Shown here: positions 22,688 to 31,363 of the stretch, piece after piece
Layout of the letters: the number at the start of each line of letters is the position of its first letter
Numbering within the stretch: position 1 is the stretch's first letter
DNA from: Phenylobacterium sp.
Lineage (GTDB): Bacteria > Pseudomonadota > Alphaproteobacteria > Caulobacterales > Caulobacteraceae
Assembly: GCA_018001015.1 (NCBI GenBank)
Contig: JAGNIV010000001.1
Span: 310,001-374,000, forward strand
Direction of reading: 5' to 3'
Length of the DNA: 64,000 nt
Notes under the pieces: model-generated
Database searches by the model: none
What the model was told of the DNA's origin: nothing
What the model saw: only the letters and a program-made list of their open reading frames with translations
Translations under genes and position numbers: made by a program

Positions 22688-23151
22688 ACGCCGCTTCCCG
22701 CGCGGGCGGCGCGTTGGGCGGCGCGCAGCGCGGCGAGGCCATCGCGGGCGATCTCGCGCTGGGCGGCGCGATGCGCCTGGAACGCCTCGCGCTCCCAGAT
22801 CTGGAACCGGTCGCCGAGCCCCACGACCACCACCCAGTCGGAGAGGCCGAACATGTCGCACAGCCCCTCGGGAAGGGTGACGCGGCCGGCGGTGTCGAAG
22901 CTCATCTTGGCCATGCCGCCCAGGATCGAAGTTTCCAGGGCCGAGCGCAGAGGGTCGCCGAAATCCATTTCGTCGATAACGCCGAGGTAGCGATCCAGCA
23001 GCGTCTTTCCGCCACCCTCGATGCAGTCGGCTTCGATGGAAGGAAAGCAGATGATTCCGTCGAAGGGGCCAGAGGCGAGAGCGCGGAATTCCTGCGGCAC
23101 AACGATGCGCCGCTTTGCGTCCAGCTGCTTCTCGAACGTCGAGACGAACAT
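22684..23151 (-). CDS. mraZ: Transcriptional regulator MraZ
   Basis: MraZ is the AbrB-fold regulator that heads the dcw cluster and represses its own promoter. The ATG at 23151 gives a 155-residue protein starting [19 protein letters not shown]; the open frame continues upstream in a low-complexity Arg-rich stretch without a good start. Two SpoVT/AbrB-like repeats are visible ([13 protein letters not shown] and [19 protein letters not shown]). It is about the usual size and overlaps rsmH by 4 nt. Confidence 0.93.
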   Translation of the reverse strand: MFVSTFEKQLDAKRRIVVPQEFRALASGPFDGIICFPSIEADCIEGGGKTLLDRYLGVIDEMDFGDPLRSALETSILGGMAKMSFDTAGRVTLPEGLCDMFGLSDWVVVVGLGDRFQIWEREAFQAHRAAQREIARDGLAALRAAQRAARAGSGV

Positions 23152-23477
23152 CCCGCCGCGCCCCAGTTTCTCCGGCCCCCGCTCGGACCGCCCTCGTTCC
23201 ACCCGGCGTGACCGCAAATCACACGGCCGCAATGCTCAGCAGACAAGAACTGGGTTAACACGGGCTCAATTGGGCGACAATGCCTCTGAATGACTATTTG
23301 GCGTGGATTCAAAGATGTCGCAGACAATTATGGTTAACGGCCGTAAACAATCCACAGAACATACAGAGAACCCGTTAAATATAGCGACGGAACGTCGCAT
23401 AGGTTGCGAGTCAACGGCGTCACCCGCATGCGCTGTGCGGCGCGCCTCTTCTCTACCGACGCCAGTCTGAAAATGAT
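23152..23477 (-). promoter_or_regulatory. mraZ promoter region
   Basis: This 326-nt gap separates rnpB from mraZ. It holds three 10-nt-spaced TGGGN-type repeats at 23251-23275 that match the known MraZ operator design, several isolated TTAAC half-sites (for example near 23256 and 23332), and an A+T-rich stretch at about 23310-23400 where promoters for the dcw run would lie. I see no small gene in it. Confidence 0.6.
23251..23275. promoter_or_regulatory. Candidate MraZ operator, three TGGGN repeats
   Basis: TGGGT, CGGGC and TGGGC begin at 23251, 23261 and 23271, giving three repeats separated by exactly 5 nt. The known MraZ operator in E. coli is a set of three TGGGN direct repeats with 5-nt spacers. 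The middle repeat has C for T. The repeats read on the strand opposite to mraZ and lie 100 nt upstream of its ATG. Confidence 0.5.
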
Positions 23478-23860
<383 letters not shown>

Positions 23861-23890
23861 CGGGCTTGATGGGCCGGGACGCCGGCCTCG

Positions 23891-24436
23891 TCAATCGGCC
23901 AGACGCCCGTAGATGAGCTGGTCCCAGTAGCGCCCCTTCCAGTGGGCGTGATCACGCAGGGTGCCTTCTAGGGAAAAGCCGTGCCGCTCCAGCAAGGCGC
24001 AGGACCTCGCATTGCCCATCGTCACCATGGCCTCAATGCGCCGGAGGGAGAGGTCGTTGAAGCCGAACGAGAGCACGTGCGGCAGGATCTGGCTCATCAC
24101 CCCACGCCCCCATTCGGCGCGGCGCAGGTCATAGGCCACCTCCCCGCGTCGGGCGCGGTCGAAGATCAGGTTGTTGAAGCCGACCGTGCCGATCAGATCG
24201 GGCGCGTCGGTCCGCCGGATGGTCCAGCGCACACCGCCGTCGCCGGCCGCCAGTTCGATGCCCCAAGCGATGATGTCATGGGCTTCGCCGACGCTCTCAA
24301 GCGGCGCTATGTCCATGTATTCCGCCACCAAAGGGTCACGAAACAACTCAAAAAGCCCGTCGGCGTCGTCTCTATTCAAGGGCGCGAGCCGGTATTCGCC
24401 CACCTCCAGGACGCAGGTGGCGAGGTCCAGGCTCAT
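23891..24436 (-). CDS. GNAT-family N-acetyltransferase (RimJ/RimL-like)
   Basis: The 181-residue protein has the GNAT fold of the RimJ/RimL subgroup. Features are the N-terminal YRLAPLNRDDADGLFELF, the central GTVGFNNL strand, the acetyl-CoA loop region RRAEWGRGVMSQILPHVL, and the LRRIEAMVTMGNARSCALLERHGF motif with FSLEGTLRD after it. The acceptor cannot be predicted. It overlaps the PaiB-like gene upstream by 4 nt, and the two may form a small operon with the amidase gene. Confidence 0.85.
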   Translation of the reverse strand: MSLDLATCVLEVGEYRLAPLNRDDADGLFELFRDPLVAEYMDIAPLESVGEAHDIIAWGIELAAGDGGVRWTIRRTDAPDLIGTVGFNNLIFDRARRGEVAYDLRRAEWGRGVMSQILPHVLSFGFNDLSLRRIEAMVTMGNARSCALLERHGFSLEGTLRDHAHWKGRYWDQLIYGRLAD

Positions 24437-25035
24437 CCCGAAACCCGCATCCGCCGCCCGATAGGGTGATCGGCCAGCGCCGCCATGACGCCGGCCCGGT
24501 CAGCCTGCGTCTTGTTCTGCGACAGCTTGGCGGTTCCCTCAAGGCGGGTGACCGCCATGCGCATGCCGACGATGCCCCGCAGCAGGCCCTCGAACTTGCC
24601 GGGGCTCATCTTGTCGCGAGTCCAGGGTTTCTTGGGCAGGAGACGCGCCTCCTCCAGGGCCGACAGATCGTCAAGCAAGGCGATGGTCCCGGCCTCGTCC
24701 AGGGCGGAGACCGGCCCCTCGACCTCGACGGAGACGTAGTTCCAGGTCGGCACGCTGTCACGGTTCTCGTACCAGTCGGGGCTGACATAGGCCTCGGTCG
24801 CCAGACTGACGGCCACCGCGGGGAAGCCGGCCGCCAACGCGGGGGCCAGTGCGGCGCCCCGCGACAGGTGAAAGTCGAGCGCCAGCCCCTCCTCCACGCG
24901 CCGCGCGACCACCGGCGCGTGGGCGATGATGGCCCGGCCGTCCACCGAGCCGGCGATGGTGGCGAAGGGAAATTCCGCCAGGTGGGCGAGCAGGATGGCC
25001 TCGTCGCTCACCCGGAAGGGCAAGGCGGGATGCAT
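24433..25035 (-). CDS. PaiB-like FMN-binding protein
   Basis: The 200-residue protein matches the FMN-binding negative regulator family (PaiB of Bacillus), a flavin-reductase-like split barrel. It begins MHPALPFRVSDEAILLAHLAEFPFATI and contains FHLSRGAALAPAL, YVSPDWYE and the VPTWNYVSVEVEGPV motif, all typical of the family. The name reflects a Bacillus study; the role in proteobacteria is not established. Stop and start abut with the upstream amidase gene. Confidence 0.85.
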   Translation of the reverse strand: MHPALPFRVSDEAILLAHLAEFPFATIAGSVDGRAIIAHAPVVARRVEEGLALDFHLSRGAALAPALAAGFPAVAVSLATEAYVSPDWYENRDSVPTWNYVSVEVEGPVSALDEAGTIALLDDLSALEEARLLPKKPWTRDKMSPGKFEGLLRGIVGMRMAVTRLEGTAKLSQNKTQADRAGVMAALADHPIGRRMRVSG

Positions 25036-25754
25036 CAGGCGCCCAACCGCAGCAGGGCGATCAGGCGGGCGCGGGTCTCACCGTCGGCGATCCCGTCCAC
25101 CTTCTCGGGCCGCCAATGACGCTGGAAGGCGGTGACCACGGCGGTGGTGTGGGCGTCGAAGGTCCCCGATGGCGCGCAATCAAAACCGAGCCGCGTGAGG
25201 CCGGCCTGCAGAGCGAAGACGGCGGCCCCCTCCTCGCCCTCACCGATCGCCTGGCCGGGCGCGGCGGGGACCTCGACCCAATAGCCGTGGCCGGCTTCCG
25301 CCAGCCGCTTCCAGGGGAACAGTTCGCCCGGGTCCTGCTTGCGGTCGGGCGCCACGTCGGAGTGGCCGACGATATAGCTATCCTCAATCGTCCAGCGGGT
25401 GCGGATCTCCGCCACAAGCTCGATCACCGCGGCGATCTGCGCCTCCGGGAACGGGCGGTAGCCGAACTCGTGGCCCGGATTGACGATCTCGATGCCCACC
25501 GAGCGGCCGTTGATGTCGCGCTCGCCCTTCCAGGAGGAAACTCCCGCGTGCCAGGCCCGCCGCTCCTCGGCCACCAGGGTGAAGACCCGGCCGTCCTCTT
25601 CCACGACGTAGTGGGACGAGACCTTGGCCTCGGGATCGCGCAGGCGCGCCAGGGCCGCCTCGCCGGTCTGCATGCCGGTATAGTGCAGGACGATCATGTC
25701 CGGCGGGCTCTTGCGGACATCGAAGTTGGGCGAGGGCGCGGGGATCGGAGTCAT
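25035..25754 (-). CDS. N-acetylmuramoyl-L-alanine amidase (AmiD/AmpD type)
   Basis: The 239-residue enzyme cleaves the MurNAc-L-Ala bond of peptidoglycan or its turnover products. The Amidase_2 domain shows zinc ligands in MIVLHYTG and IVGHSDVAPDRKQDPGELFPW, with the WHAGVSSWKG motif between. A peptidoglycan-binding domain covers roughly residues 165-235 (VFALQAGLTRLGFDC and TAVVTAFQRHWRP). No signal peptide is visible, so it could act on recycled muropeptides in the cytoplasm, though two-domain AmiD relatives are usually exported lipoproteins. Confidence 0.9.
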   Translation of the reverse strand: MTPIPAPSPNFDVRKSPPDMIVLHYTGMQTGEAALARLRDPEAKVSSHYVVEEDGRVFTLVAEERRAWHAGVSSWKGERDINGRSVGIEIVNPGHEFGYRPFPEAQIAAVIELVAEIRTRWTIEDSYIVGHSDVAPDRKQDPGELFPWKRLAEAGHGYWVEVPAAPGQAIGEGEEGAAVFALQAGLTRLGFDCAPSGTFDAHTTAVVTAFQRHWRPEKVDGIADGETRARLIALLRLGA

Positions 25755-25764
25755 GCGGTCAAGG

Positions 25765-26658
25765 TTATTGCGACCGATTGCGCAAGGCCACCAGCAAAGC
25801 CATCGCCTGGCTGGGCCGCAGGGCGATCACCAGCACGCCCGCCAGGGCCACCGCCGTGCCAAAGGCCATCCGCAGGTCGAAGACGTCATTGGTGAACACC
25901 ACCCCCATGGCGATGGTGGCCAGGGGCGTCATCAGGGTCAGGGGCGAGATCAGGTTCGCCTCATACTTCTGGATCAGGCTGTAATAGAGGGTGTGGGCCA
26001 GGACCGAGACCACCAGCCCCGAGAACAGGGCCGCGGCCACGAAGGGCCAGCCGGCGGCGATCCCCGCCTGCACCTGCCCCGGCTCCAGGGCCGCCGTCAG
26101 GGCGGCCATCGGCAGCAGGGACGACAGCCCGACCCAGGCCTGCAGGCGCAGGGGCTTCACCCCTTCCATCTGCTTCATCATCACCGCCCCCAGCCCGCCA
26201 AGGAACGAAGCGGCCACGATGAACAGCAGGCCGGTGGAAATCTGGAAGCCGTGCGGATCCCACATCACCGCCAGCACGCCGGTGAGGGTCAACAGCATGC
26301 CGACGACCCGGCGCCCGGTCAGCCGCTCTCCGAGGATCAGGAAGGACAGCAGGGTGGTGATCGGCACGCCGACCTGGCTGACGATGGCCACAGCCGAGGG
26401 GCTGGCGGTCTGCAGGCCGATGAACACCAGGGCGAAGGTGCCGGCCCCCATCAGGATGCCCACCACCACCATCCGCCAGCGCGGACGCGGCATCGGCAGC
26501 AGCCAGGGGAAGACCGCGATCAGCACCACGGCGAACCGCACGGCGGCATAGAACATCGGCGGCACGCCCAGATGGGCCACCACGAACTTGGACACGATAT
26601 TGTTGGCGGCCCAGACGACGCAGACGAAGGCCAGCAGGGCGAAATCCCGGAACGACAT
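25765..26658 (-). CDS. EamA/DMT-family transporter
   Basis: The 297-residue inner-membrane protein has about ten hydrophobic helices arranged as two EamA repeats, as in the drug/metabolite transporter superfamily. The start FRDFALLAFVCVVWAANNI and the segment SFLGGLGAVMMKQM are characteristic. The substrate cannot be inferred. It lies 10 nt upstream of the amidase gene on the same strand. Confidence 0.88.
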   Translation of the reverse strand: MSFRDFALLAFVCVVWAANNIVSKFVVAHLGVPPMFYAAVRFAVVLIAVFPWLLPMPRPRWRMVVVGILMGAGTFALVFIGLQTASPSAVAIVSQVGVPITTLLSFLILGERLTGRRVVGMLLTLTGVLAVMWDPHGFQISTGLLFIVAASFLGGLGAVMMKQMEGVKPLRLQAWVGLSSLLPMAALTAALEPGQVQAGIAAGWPFVAAALFSGLVVSVLAHTLYYSLIQKYEANLISPLTLMTPLATIAMGVVFTNDVFDLRMAFGTAVALAGVLVIALRPSQAMALLVALRNRSQ

Positions 26659-26697
26659 GAGCCGGGCTTAGAGAGGTTTTGCGACGCTGGGAACCTG

Positions 26698-26857
26698 CTT
26701 CCCCCGCTTGTGGGGGAAGTGGGCCGACAGCCGTTTGGCTGGAGGGTCGATGGGGGTGCGTATCTGAAGCGCATGGCCTTCCAGACTCTCACCCCCATCG
26801 TCACGCGTCTTGGCTACGCCAAGCCTTGTGACACTTCCCCCACAGGCGTGGGGGAAG
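26698..26857. repeat. Inverted pair of GC-rich palindromic repeats
   Basis: Two related units face each other in this intergenic stretch. The left begins with hairpin CTTCCCCC-GCTTGT-GGGGGAAG (26698-26719) and continues to GATGGGGGTG. The right, read on the other strand, begins with CTTCCCCCAC-AGGC-GTGGGGGAAG (26834-26857) and ends in the same GATGGGGGTG. Such short intergenic palindromes are common in alphaproteobacterial genomes; here the two form a composite 160-bp element between convergent-free minus-strand genes. Confidence 0.7.
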
Positions 26858-26868
26858 CTGGGACACGC

Positions 26869-27462
26869 TTAGATGCGCCGCCGCGTGAATCGCAGCGCCG
26901 TGAGCGTATCGGAGAAGCCGACCACCTTGGTGTCCACCAGGCCGTGGCCCCTGGCCGCCGCCATCACCTCCACGTCCTTTAGGTTCGCGGCCTTGCCCTT
27001 GCGCGAGACGATCCATAGGGCGCCCTTGCCGGTCAGGGCCGGGATCAGGTCGGGGATGCGATCCAGATCGGCCAGGCTGTCGGCGGCATAGAACAACAGG
27101 TCGAGGTCGGCGAGATCGGCGACCGGCGCGGCGCCTCGCTCGGTCAGCTCGTCGGCAAGCACCTCATCGGCGACGTTCAGCACGGCGACCTTCATGCCCG
27201 GCTTCACGCCGAGCTTGTCCAGACGGCTCCTGGGATTGAGGATGGCGTCAGCCCAGCTCGCCGCCGCCTTGTCGCCGAGCGCGAACCGCGAGCCGTCGGC
27301 CAGGACCAGATCGCCGGCCTCGGCGCGGACACCCTTCAGCGCCTCGCCCTCGAACACACGGCGGGCCGCGCCCCGGAACAGCAGCTTCGGCGCTTCGTAT
27401 TGCAGCCGGCCCGCATCCTCGCCGTCGGCGAACCGCGCACGCACCTGAGCGTCCTTGCCCAT
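26869..27462 (-). CDS. DUF3052-like protein of unknown function
   Basis: The 197-residue protein has a C-terminal half (from about residue 75) that resembles DUF3052: SRLDKLGVKPGMKVAVLNV, an aspartate-rich strand DLDLLFYAADSLADLDRI and the motif GALWIVSRKGKAANLKD. The N-terminal 70 residues (RLQYEAPKLLFRGAARRVF) are a separate small domain predicted to be mainly beta. The fold of the second half is Rossmann-like, but no SAM or nucleotide loop is intact. The function is unknown. Confidence 0.7.
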   Translation of the reverse strand: MGKDAQVRARFADGEDAGRLQYEAPKLLFRGAARRVFEGEALKGVRAEAGDLVLADGSRFALGDKAAASWADAILNPRSRLDKLGVKPGMKVAVLNVADEVLADELTERGAAPVADLADLDLLFYAADSLADLDRIPDLIPALTGKGALWIVSRKGKAANLKDVEVMAAARGHGLVDTKVVGFSDTLTALRFTRRRI

Positions 27463-27522
27463 CAGCCCCTCCGGGTCACCTACAGGATTTGGCGTCAGGC
27501 AAAGCCCGGAAGCAAGTCGCGT

Positions 27523-27648
27523 CTACCGCTTGGTCTTGGCGGACTTGGCCTCGGGCGGCGGCTTGCCGTGGTTGCGTTTGGCCGGCGCCGAGAGATTGCC
27601 CAGGAAGGCCAGGGACAACAGGGCGTGGTCCATTTTGCTGACGGTCAC
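27523..27648 (-). CDS. Small basic protein, 41 residues
   Basis: A GTG at 27648 preceded by GGAGG at a 7-nt spacing opens a 41-codon frame ending in TAG. The product starts MTVSKMDHALLSLAFLG and has a hydrophobic first half and a Lys/Pro-rich tail ending SAKTKR. I recognise no family. The ribosome binding site and compact fit between two genes support it as real; an ATG at codon 6 is an alternative start. Confidence 0.5.
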   Translation of the reverse strand: MTVSKMDHALLSLAFLGNLSAPAKRNHGKPPPEAKSAKTKR

Positions 27649-27658
27649 GACGTATCCT

Positions 27659-27692
27659 CCAGATCAGGCGGCAAGGCTGCCGCCCGATCTGG
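27659..27692 (-). terminator. Hairpin between acyl-CoA dehydrogenase and small gene
   Basis: Arms CCAGATC-A-GGCGGCA and TGCCGCC-C-GATCTGG form a 15-bp stem with one mismatch and a 4-nt loop. It lies 76 nt after the stop of the dehydrogenase gene at 27768. There is no clean U tract, so it may act as an attenuating or processing structure rather than a full terminator. Confidence 0.45.
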
Positions 27693-27767
27693 CGATGACG
27701 CAAGAGGAACATCCGTCTACGGAGCAAATCCGCCTACGGATGAACCGCTCTCAGCCTGCGAAAACCC

Positions 27768-28913
27768 TTACGCCGCCTTGCCGAGCGACAGATTTTCGTA
27801 GCGGGCCAGATGGTGGTCGGTGGAGCCGAAGGCCGCCTCGATCATGGTGGCGCGCTTGAAATAGTGGCCGATGGCCATCTCGTCGGTCATGCCCATGCCG
27901 CCATGGATCTGGATGGCGTTTTGGCCGACGAACTTGCAGGCCTTGCCGATCTGCACCTTGGCCGCCGAGACGCCCTTGGCTCGCTCGACGTCGCTCTCGG
28001 TCAGCTTGATGTCGGCCATGTAGGTCATGGAGATCGACTGTTCGAGCTGGATGAACATGTCCACCATCCGGTGCTGCAGCACCTGGAAGCTAGAGATCGG
28101 CTGGCCGAACTGTTTGCGCTGGCGGGCGTACTCCACCGTGCCCTCGTGCAGCTGACGCAGCACGCCGCAGGCCTCGGCGCAGGTCGCGGCCACGGCCTCG
28201 TCCATGACGCGCTCCACCAGAGGCAGGGCCTGGCCCTCGGGGCCGATCATGGCGTCCGCGGCGACCGAGACATTCTCGAAATAAACCTCCGAGGCGCGGA
28301 AGCCGTCGACGGTGGGATAGTCCCGCGTCGTTACGCCCTTGGCGTCCTTGGGCACGATGAACACCGAGACGCCCTGGGCCTCGCGCTGGCCGCCGCCGGT
28401 GCGCGCGGTGACGATCAGGTGGGTGGCGTAGGGGGCGCCGATGACGACGGCCTTGTGACCGTTGAGCACGTAACCCGCGCCGTCCTTCTTGGCCGTGGTC
28501 TTCAGGTCGCTCCAGGTATAGCGGCCCTGCGGCTCGGCATAGGCGAAGGCGATGATGGCCTCGCCGGCGATGATCTTGCCGATCAGGTCGTCGGCGCCGG
28601 CCGGCTTGCCGTGTTTCAGGAAGCCGCCGCCGATCACCACGGTGGGCAGGTAGGGCTCGACCACCAGCGCCTTACCCAGTTCCTCCATGATCACCATGTT
28701 GTCGGTGGAGCCGCCGCCCAGGCCGCCCTGCTCTTCCGAGAAAGCCGCGCCCAGGATGCCGAGTTCGTCGGCGAAGGCCTTCCAGACCTGCGGCCGCCAG
28801 CCGGGTTCGGCCTTGAGCGCCGCGCGGCGCTGATCGAAGCTGTAGTTGTCGGCGAGGTAGCTGGCGACCGTGTCGCGCAGCATCGACTGTTCGTCGGTGA
28901 AGCTGAAGTCCAT
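27768..28913 (-). CDS. Acyl-CoA dehydrogenase, 381-residue subunit
   Basis: A flavoprotein of the acyl-CoA dehydrogenase family that would oxidise an acyl-CoA to the enoyl-CoA. It has the N-terminal helical domain (MDFSFTDEQSMLRDTVASYL), the middle beta-barrel, and the C-terminal helices with VQIHGGMGMTDEMAIGHYFKRA. Together with the neighbouring dehydrogenase (29005-30204, 91 nt upstream) it forms a pair of unlike subunits, the arrangement known for heterotetrameric enzymes of sterol and long-chain catabolism. The chain length preferred cannot be read from sequence. Confidence 0.9.
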   Translation of the reverse strand: MDFSFTDEQSMLRDTVASYLADNYSFDQRRAALKAEPGWRPQVWKAFADELGILGAAFSEEQGGLGGGSTDNMVIMEELGKALVVEPYLPTVVIGGGFLKHGKPAGADDLIGKIIAGEAIIAFAYAEPQGRYTWSDLKTTAKKDGAGYVLNGHKAVVIGAPYATHLIVTARTGGGQREAQGVSVFIVPKDAKGVTTRDYPTVDGFRASEVYFENVSVAADAMIGPEGQALPLVERVMDEAVAATCAEACGVLRQLHEGTVEYARQRKQFGQPISSFQVLQHRMVDMFIQLEQSISMTYMADIKLTESDVERAKGVSAAKVQIGKACKFVGQNAIQIHGGMGMTDEMAIGHYFKRATMIEAAFGSTDHHLARYENLSLGKAA

Positions 28914-29004
28914 CGTTCGTCCTCCTAAAGCCCCTCCCGTTGCGGAGAGGGGTTAAGCCGCGGGCGTCCTACCGCAGCTATCCGTGTTCTGTGGCGCTGG
29001 CGCC

Positions 29005-30204
29005 CTAGAGCCCCAGCACCATCTTGGCGATGATGTTGCGTTGGATCTCGTTGGAGCCGCCGTAGATCGAGGTCTTGCGGCCGTTGAAGTAGTCCCCGGC
29101 CGTATCGATCGAATGCAGGGGACCGACGCCGGAGTTGTGGCCGCCCTCCCCCAGGAACGGCGCGCCGTAGTGGCCGGCGGCTTCCAGGGCCAGTTCCTGC
29201 AGACGCTGCTGGATCTCGGTGCCCTTGATCTTCAGGATCGAGCTTTCGGTCCCCGGGCCCTTGCCGCTGCTCTCGCCGGCCAGGGTCCGCAGTTCGGTGA
29301 ACTCCAGCGCGGTCAGGTCGATCTCCAACTCGGCGACCTTGCGCTTGAAGAAGGGGTCGGCCAGCAGGGCGCCGCCGGCGTCGGCCAACTCGGTCGAGGC
29401 CATCTCACGGACCCGCTCCAGGCCACGCTTGGAACGCGCCACCCCGGCGATGCCGGAGCGCTCGTGGGCCAGCAGCGCCTTGGCGCAGGTCCAGCCCTGG
29501 TTCTCGTGGAAGACGCGGTTCTCCACCGGCACCTTCACATTATCCAGGAAGACATCGTTGACCTCGTGGCCGCCCTCCAGGGTGATGATCGGACGCACGG
29601 TGATGCCCGGCGTCTTCATGTCGATCAGCAGGAAGCTGATGCCGGCCTGCGGCTTGGAGTCGGGATCGGTGCGGACCAGGAAGAAGCCCCAGTCGGCGTG
29701 CTGACCGAGCGTCGTCCACGTCTTCTGGCCGTTGACGATGTAGTATTCCTTGCCGTCCTCGGTCACGCGCTCGGCGCGGGTCTTCAAGGAGGCGAGGTCG
29801 GAGCCGGCACCCGGCTCGGAATAGCCCTGGCACCACCAGATCTTGCCGTCACGGATATCGGGCAGGAACTTGGCTTTCTGCTCCTCGGTCCCGAAGGTGT
29901 AGATCACGGGCGCCAGCATCGCGACGCCGAACGGCAGGATGCCCAGGGTGTCGGCGCGGGCCTGTTCCTCAGACCAGATGTACTTCTGGGTGGGGGTCCA
30001 GTCGGTCCCGCCCCACTCCTTGGGCCACGACGGCGCCGACCAGCCCTTCTTGGCCAGGATGCGGTGCCAGGAGAGGTAATCCTCCTTGCCCAGGGTTTCG
30101 CCCCGCTCCTGCTTGTCGCGCAGGGCCTTGGGGTAGTTATCGGCGAGGAAGGCGCGGGCCTCCGCGCGGAAGGCGTTATCTTCGGCCGAGAAATCGAGGT
30201 TCAT
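29005..30204 (-). CDS. Acyl-CoA dehydrogenase, 399-residue subunit
   Basis: The 399-residue protein begins MNLDFSAEDNAFRAEARAFL and has RWCQGYSEPGAG-type flavin and substrate motifs (WCQGYSEPGAGSDLASLKTR) and the C-terminal GGSNEIQRNIIAKMVLGL that contacts FAD of the partner subunit. It precedes the 27768-28913 dehydrogenase in the same transcript. A perfect inverted repeat resembling LiuR-type operators lies 84 nt upstream, suggesting control by a fatty-acid or branched-chain catabolic regulator. Confidence 0.92.
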   Translation of the reverse strand: MNLDFSAEDNAFRAEARAFLADNYPKALRDKQERGETLGKEDYLSWHRILAKKGWSAPSWPKEWGGTDWTPTQKYIWSEEQARADTLGILPFGVAMLAPVIYTFGTEEQKAKFLPDIRDGKIWWCQGYSEPGAGSDLASLKTRAERVTEDGKEYYIVNGQKTWTTLGQHADWGFFLVRTDPDSKPQAGISFLLIDMKTPGITVRPIITLEGGHEVNDVFLDNVKVPVENRVFHENQGWTCAKALLAHERSGIAGVARSKRGLERVREMASTELADAGGALLADPFFKRKVAELEIDLTALEFTELRTLAGESSGKGPGTESSILKIKGTEIQQRLQELALEAAGHYGAPFLGEGGHNSGVGPLHSIDTAGDYFNGRKTSIYGGSNEIQRNIIAKMVLGL

Positions 30205-30287
30205 GACAGGGCTCCCTGGCGCTTCCGCTTACAGCGTATTGCGTGCGGCCGGACCATAGGCAAACGCCTTCGGCTTGGGAAGATGAC

Positions 30288-30305
30288 GTTGACGTTAGCG
30301 TCAAC
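30288..30305. promoter_or_regulatory. Inverted repeat, LiuR-like operator candidate
   Basis: GTTGACG-TTAG-CGTCAAC is a perfect 7-bp inverted repeat in the gap between the adenine deaminase and acyl-CoA dehydrogenase genes. It resembles the TTGACGTNNACGTCAA-like sites reported for MerR-family LiuR regulators of branched-chain acid degradation, which fits a dehydrogenase promoter. The assignment of the regulator is inference. Confidence 0.45.
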
Positions 30306-30323
30306 AAAAACCCCTGGGGGTCG

Positions 30324-31331
30324 TCAGTTTCCGGCCATGTAGGCGTCCACCTCCGCCACCCTGGACGCGATTTCCGCCGGCGCAAGGAACGACCCTGTGA
30401 AGCTGTTGCGAGCGAGCGTCGCCAGCTCGTCGCGGCTCAAGCCCAGGGCGGCCGTCGTCGCCGTCCAGTTCTCGCCGATATAGCCGCCGAAATAGGCCGG
30501 GTCGTCGGAGTTGATGGTGGCCTTCAGGCCCAGGTCCAACATGCGCTTCAGCGTGTGGTTCGCAAGATCGTCCACCACACAGAGCTTCAGGTTCGACAGT
30601 GGGCAGACCGTCAGCGTCATGCCGTCCGCCACCAACCGCTTCACCAGGACAGCGTCCTCCAGCGAGCGGTTGCCGTGGTCGATGCGGTCGACGGCCAGGC
30701 CGTCCAGCGCCTCCCAGACATATTCCGGCGGCCCCTCCTCGCCTGCATGGGCCGAGAGCTTCAACCCCCGTTCCCGAGAGGCCTTGAACACGCGGGCGAA
30801 CTTGTTGGGCGGATGGCCCAGCTCCGAGGAATCCAGCCCCACCCCCACGATGCGGTCCAGATAGGGCTCGGCCTCGCGCAGGGTCTTGAAGGCGTCTTCC
30901 TCCGAGAGGTGGCGCAGGTAGCTGAGGATCAGCTTGGAGGTCACCCCCAGCTCCCGCTGCGCCTGCGCCATCCCGGCCAGCAGGCCGTCGGCGGCCACGG
31001 CGAAGGGAATGCCGCGTTCGGTGTGGGTCTGGGGATCGAAGAATATCTCGGCGTGCACCGTCCCGTCGGCCGCGGCGCGCCGGAAGTAGGCCATGGCCAG
31101 ATCGCGGAAGTCCTCCTCGGTCTGCAGCACGCCGGCGCCCTGGTAATAGATGTCCAGAAAGTCCTGCAGGTTGGAGAAGGCGTAGGCGGCCCGCACCGCC
31201 TCCACGCTCTTGAAGGGCAGAGCGATACGGTTGCGGCGCGCGAACTCGAACATCTGCTCGGGTTCCAGGCTGCCCTCGATATGCAGGTGGAGCTCGGCCT
31301 TGGGCAGGCCACGGATGAAGTCGTGTTGCAT
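30324..31331 (-). CDS. Adenine deaminase (adenosine deaminase-like family)
   Basis: A 335-residue amidohydrolase starting MQHDFIRGLPKAELHLHIEG, with metal ligands His15 and His17. Other ligands and catalytic residues are in HAGEEGPPEYVWEAL and NSDDPAYFGG. The segments EDFRDLAMAY, LRHLSEEDAF and GLDSSELGHPPNKF match the bacterial adenine deaminases of the adenosine-deaminase superfamily better than true adenosine deaminases. The start at 31331 is chosen because the domain begins there; the frame stays open 70 codons further in a non-coding-looking stretch. Confidence 0.85.
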   Translation of the reverse strand: MQHDFIRGLPKAELHLHIEGSLEPEQMFEFARRNRIALPFKSVEAVRAAYAFSNLQDFLDIYYQGAGVLQTEEDFRDLAMAYFRRAAADGTVHAEIFFDPQTHTERGIPFAVAADGLLAGMAQAQRELGVTSKLILSYLRHLSEEDAFKTLREAEPYLDRIVGVGLDSSELGHPPNKFARVFKASRERGLKLSAHAGEEGPPEYVWEALDGLAVDRIDHGNRSLEDAVLVKRLVADGMTLTVCPLSNLKLCVVDDLANHTLKRMLDLGLKATINSDDPAYFGGYIGENWTATTAALGLSRDELATLARNSFTGSFLAPAEIASRVAEVDAYMAGN

Positions 31332-31363
31332 GGGCGCTATCTCCCGGCGGCCGGGGCCGTCCG

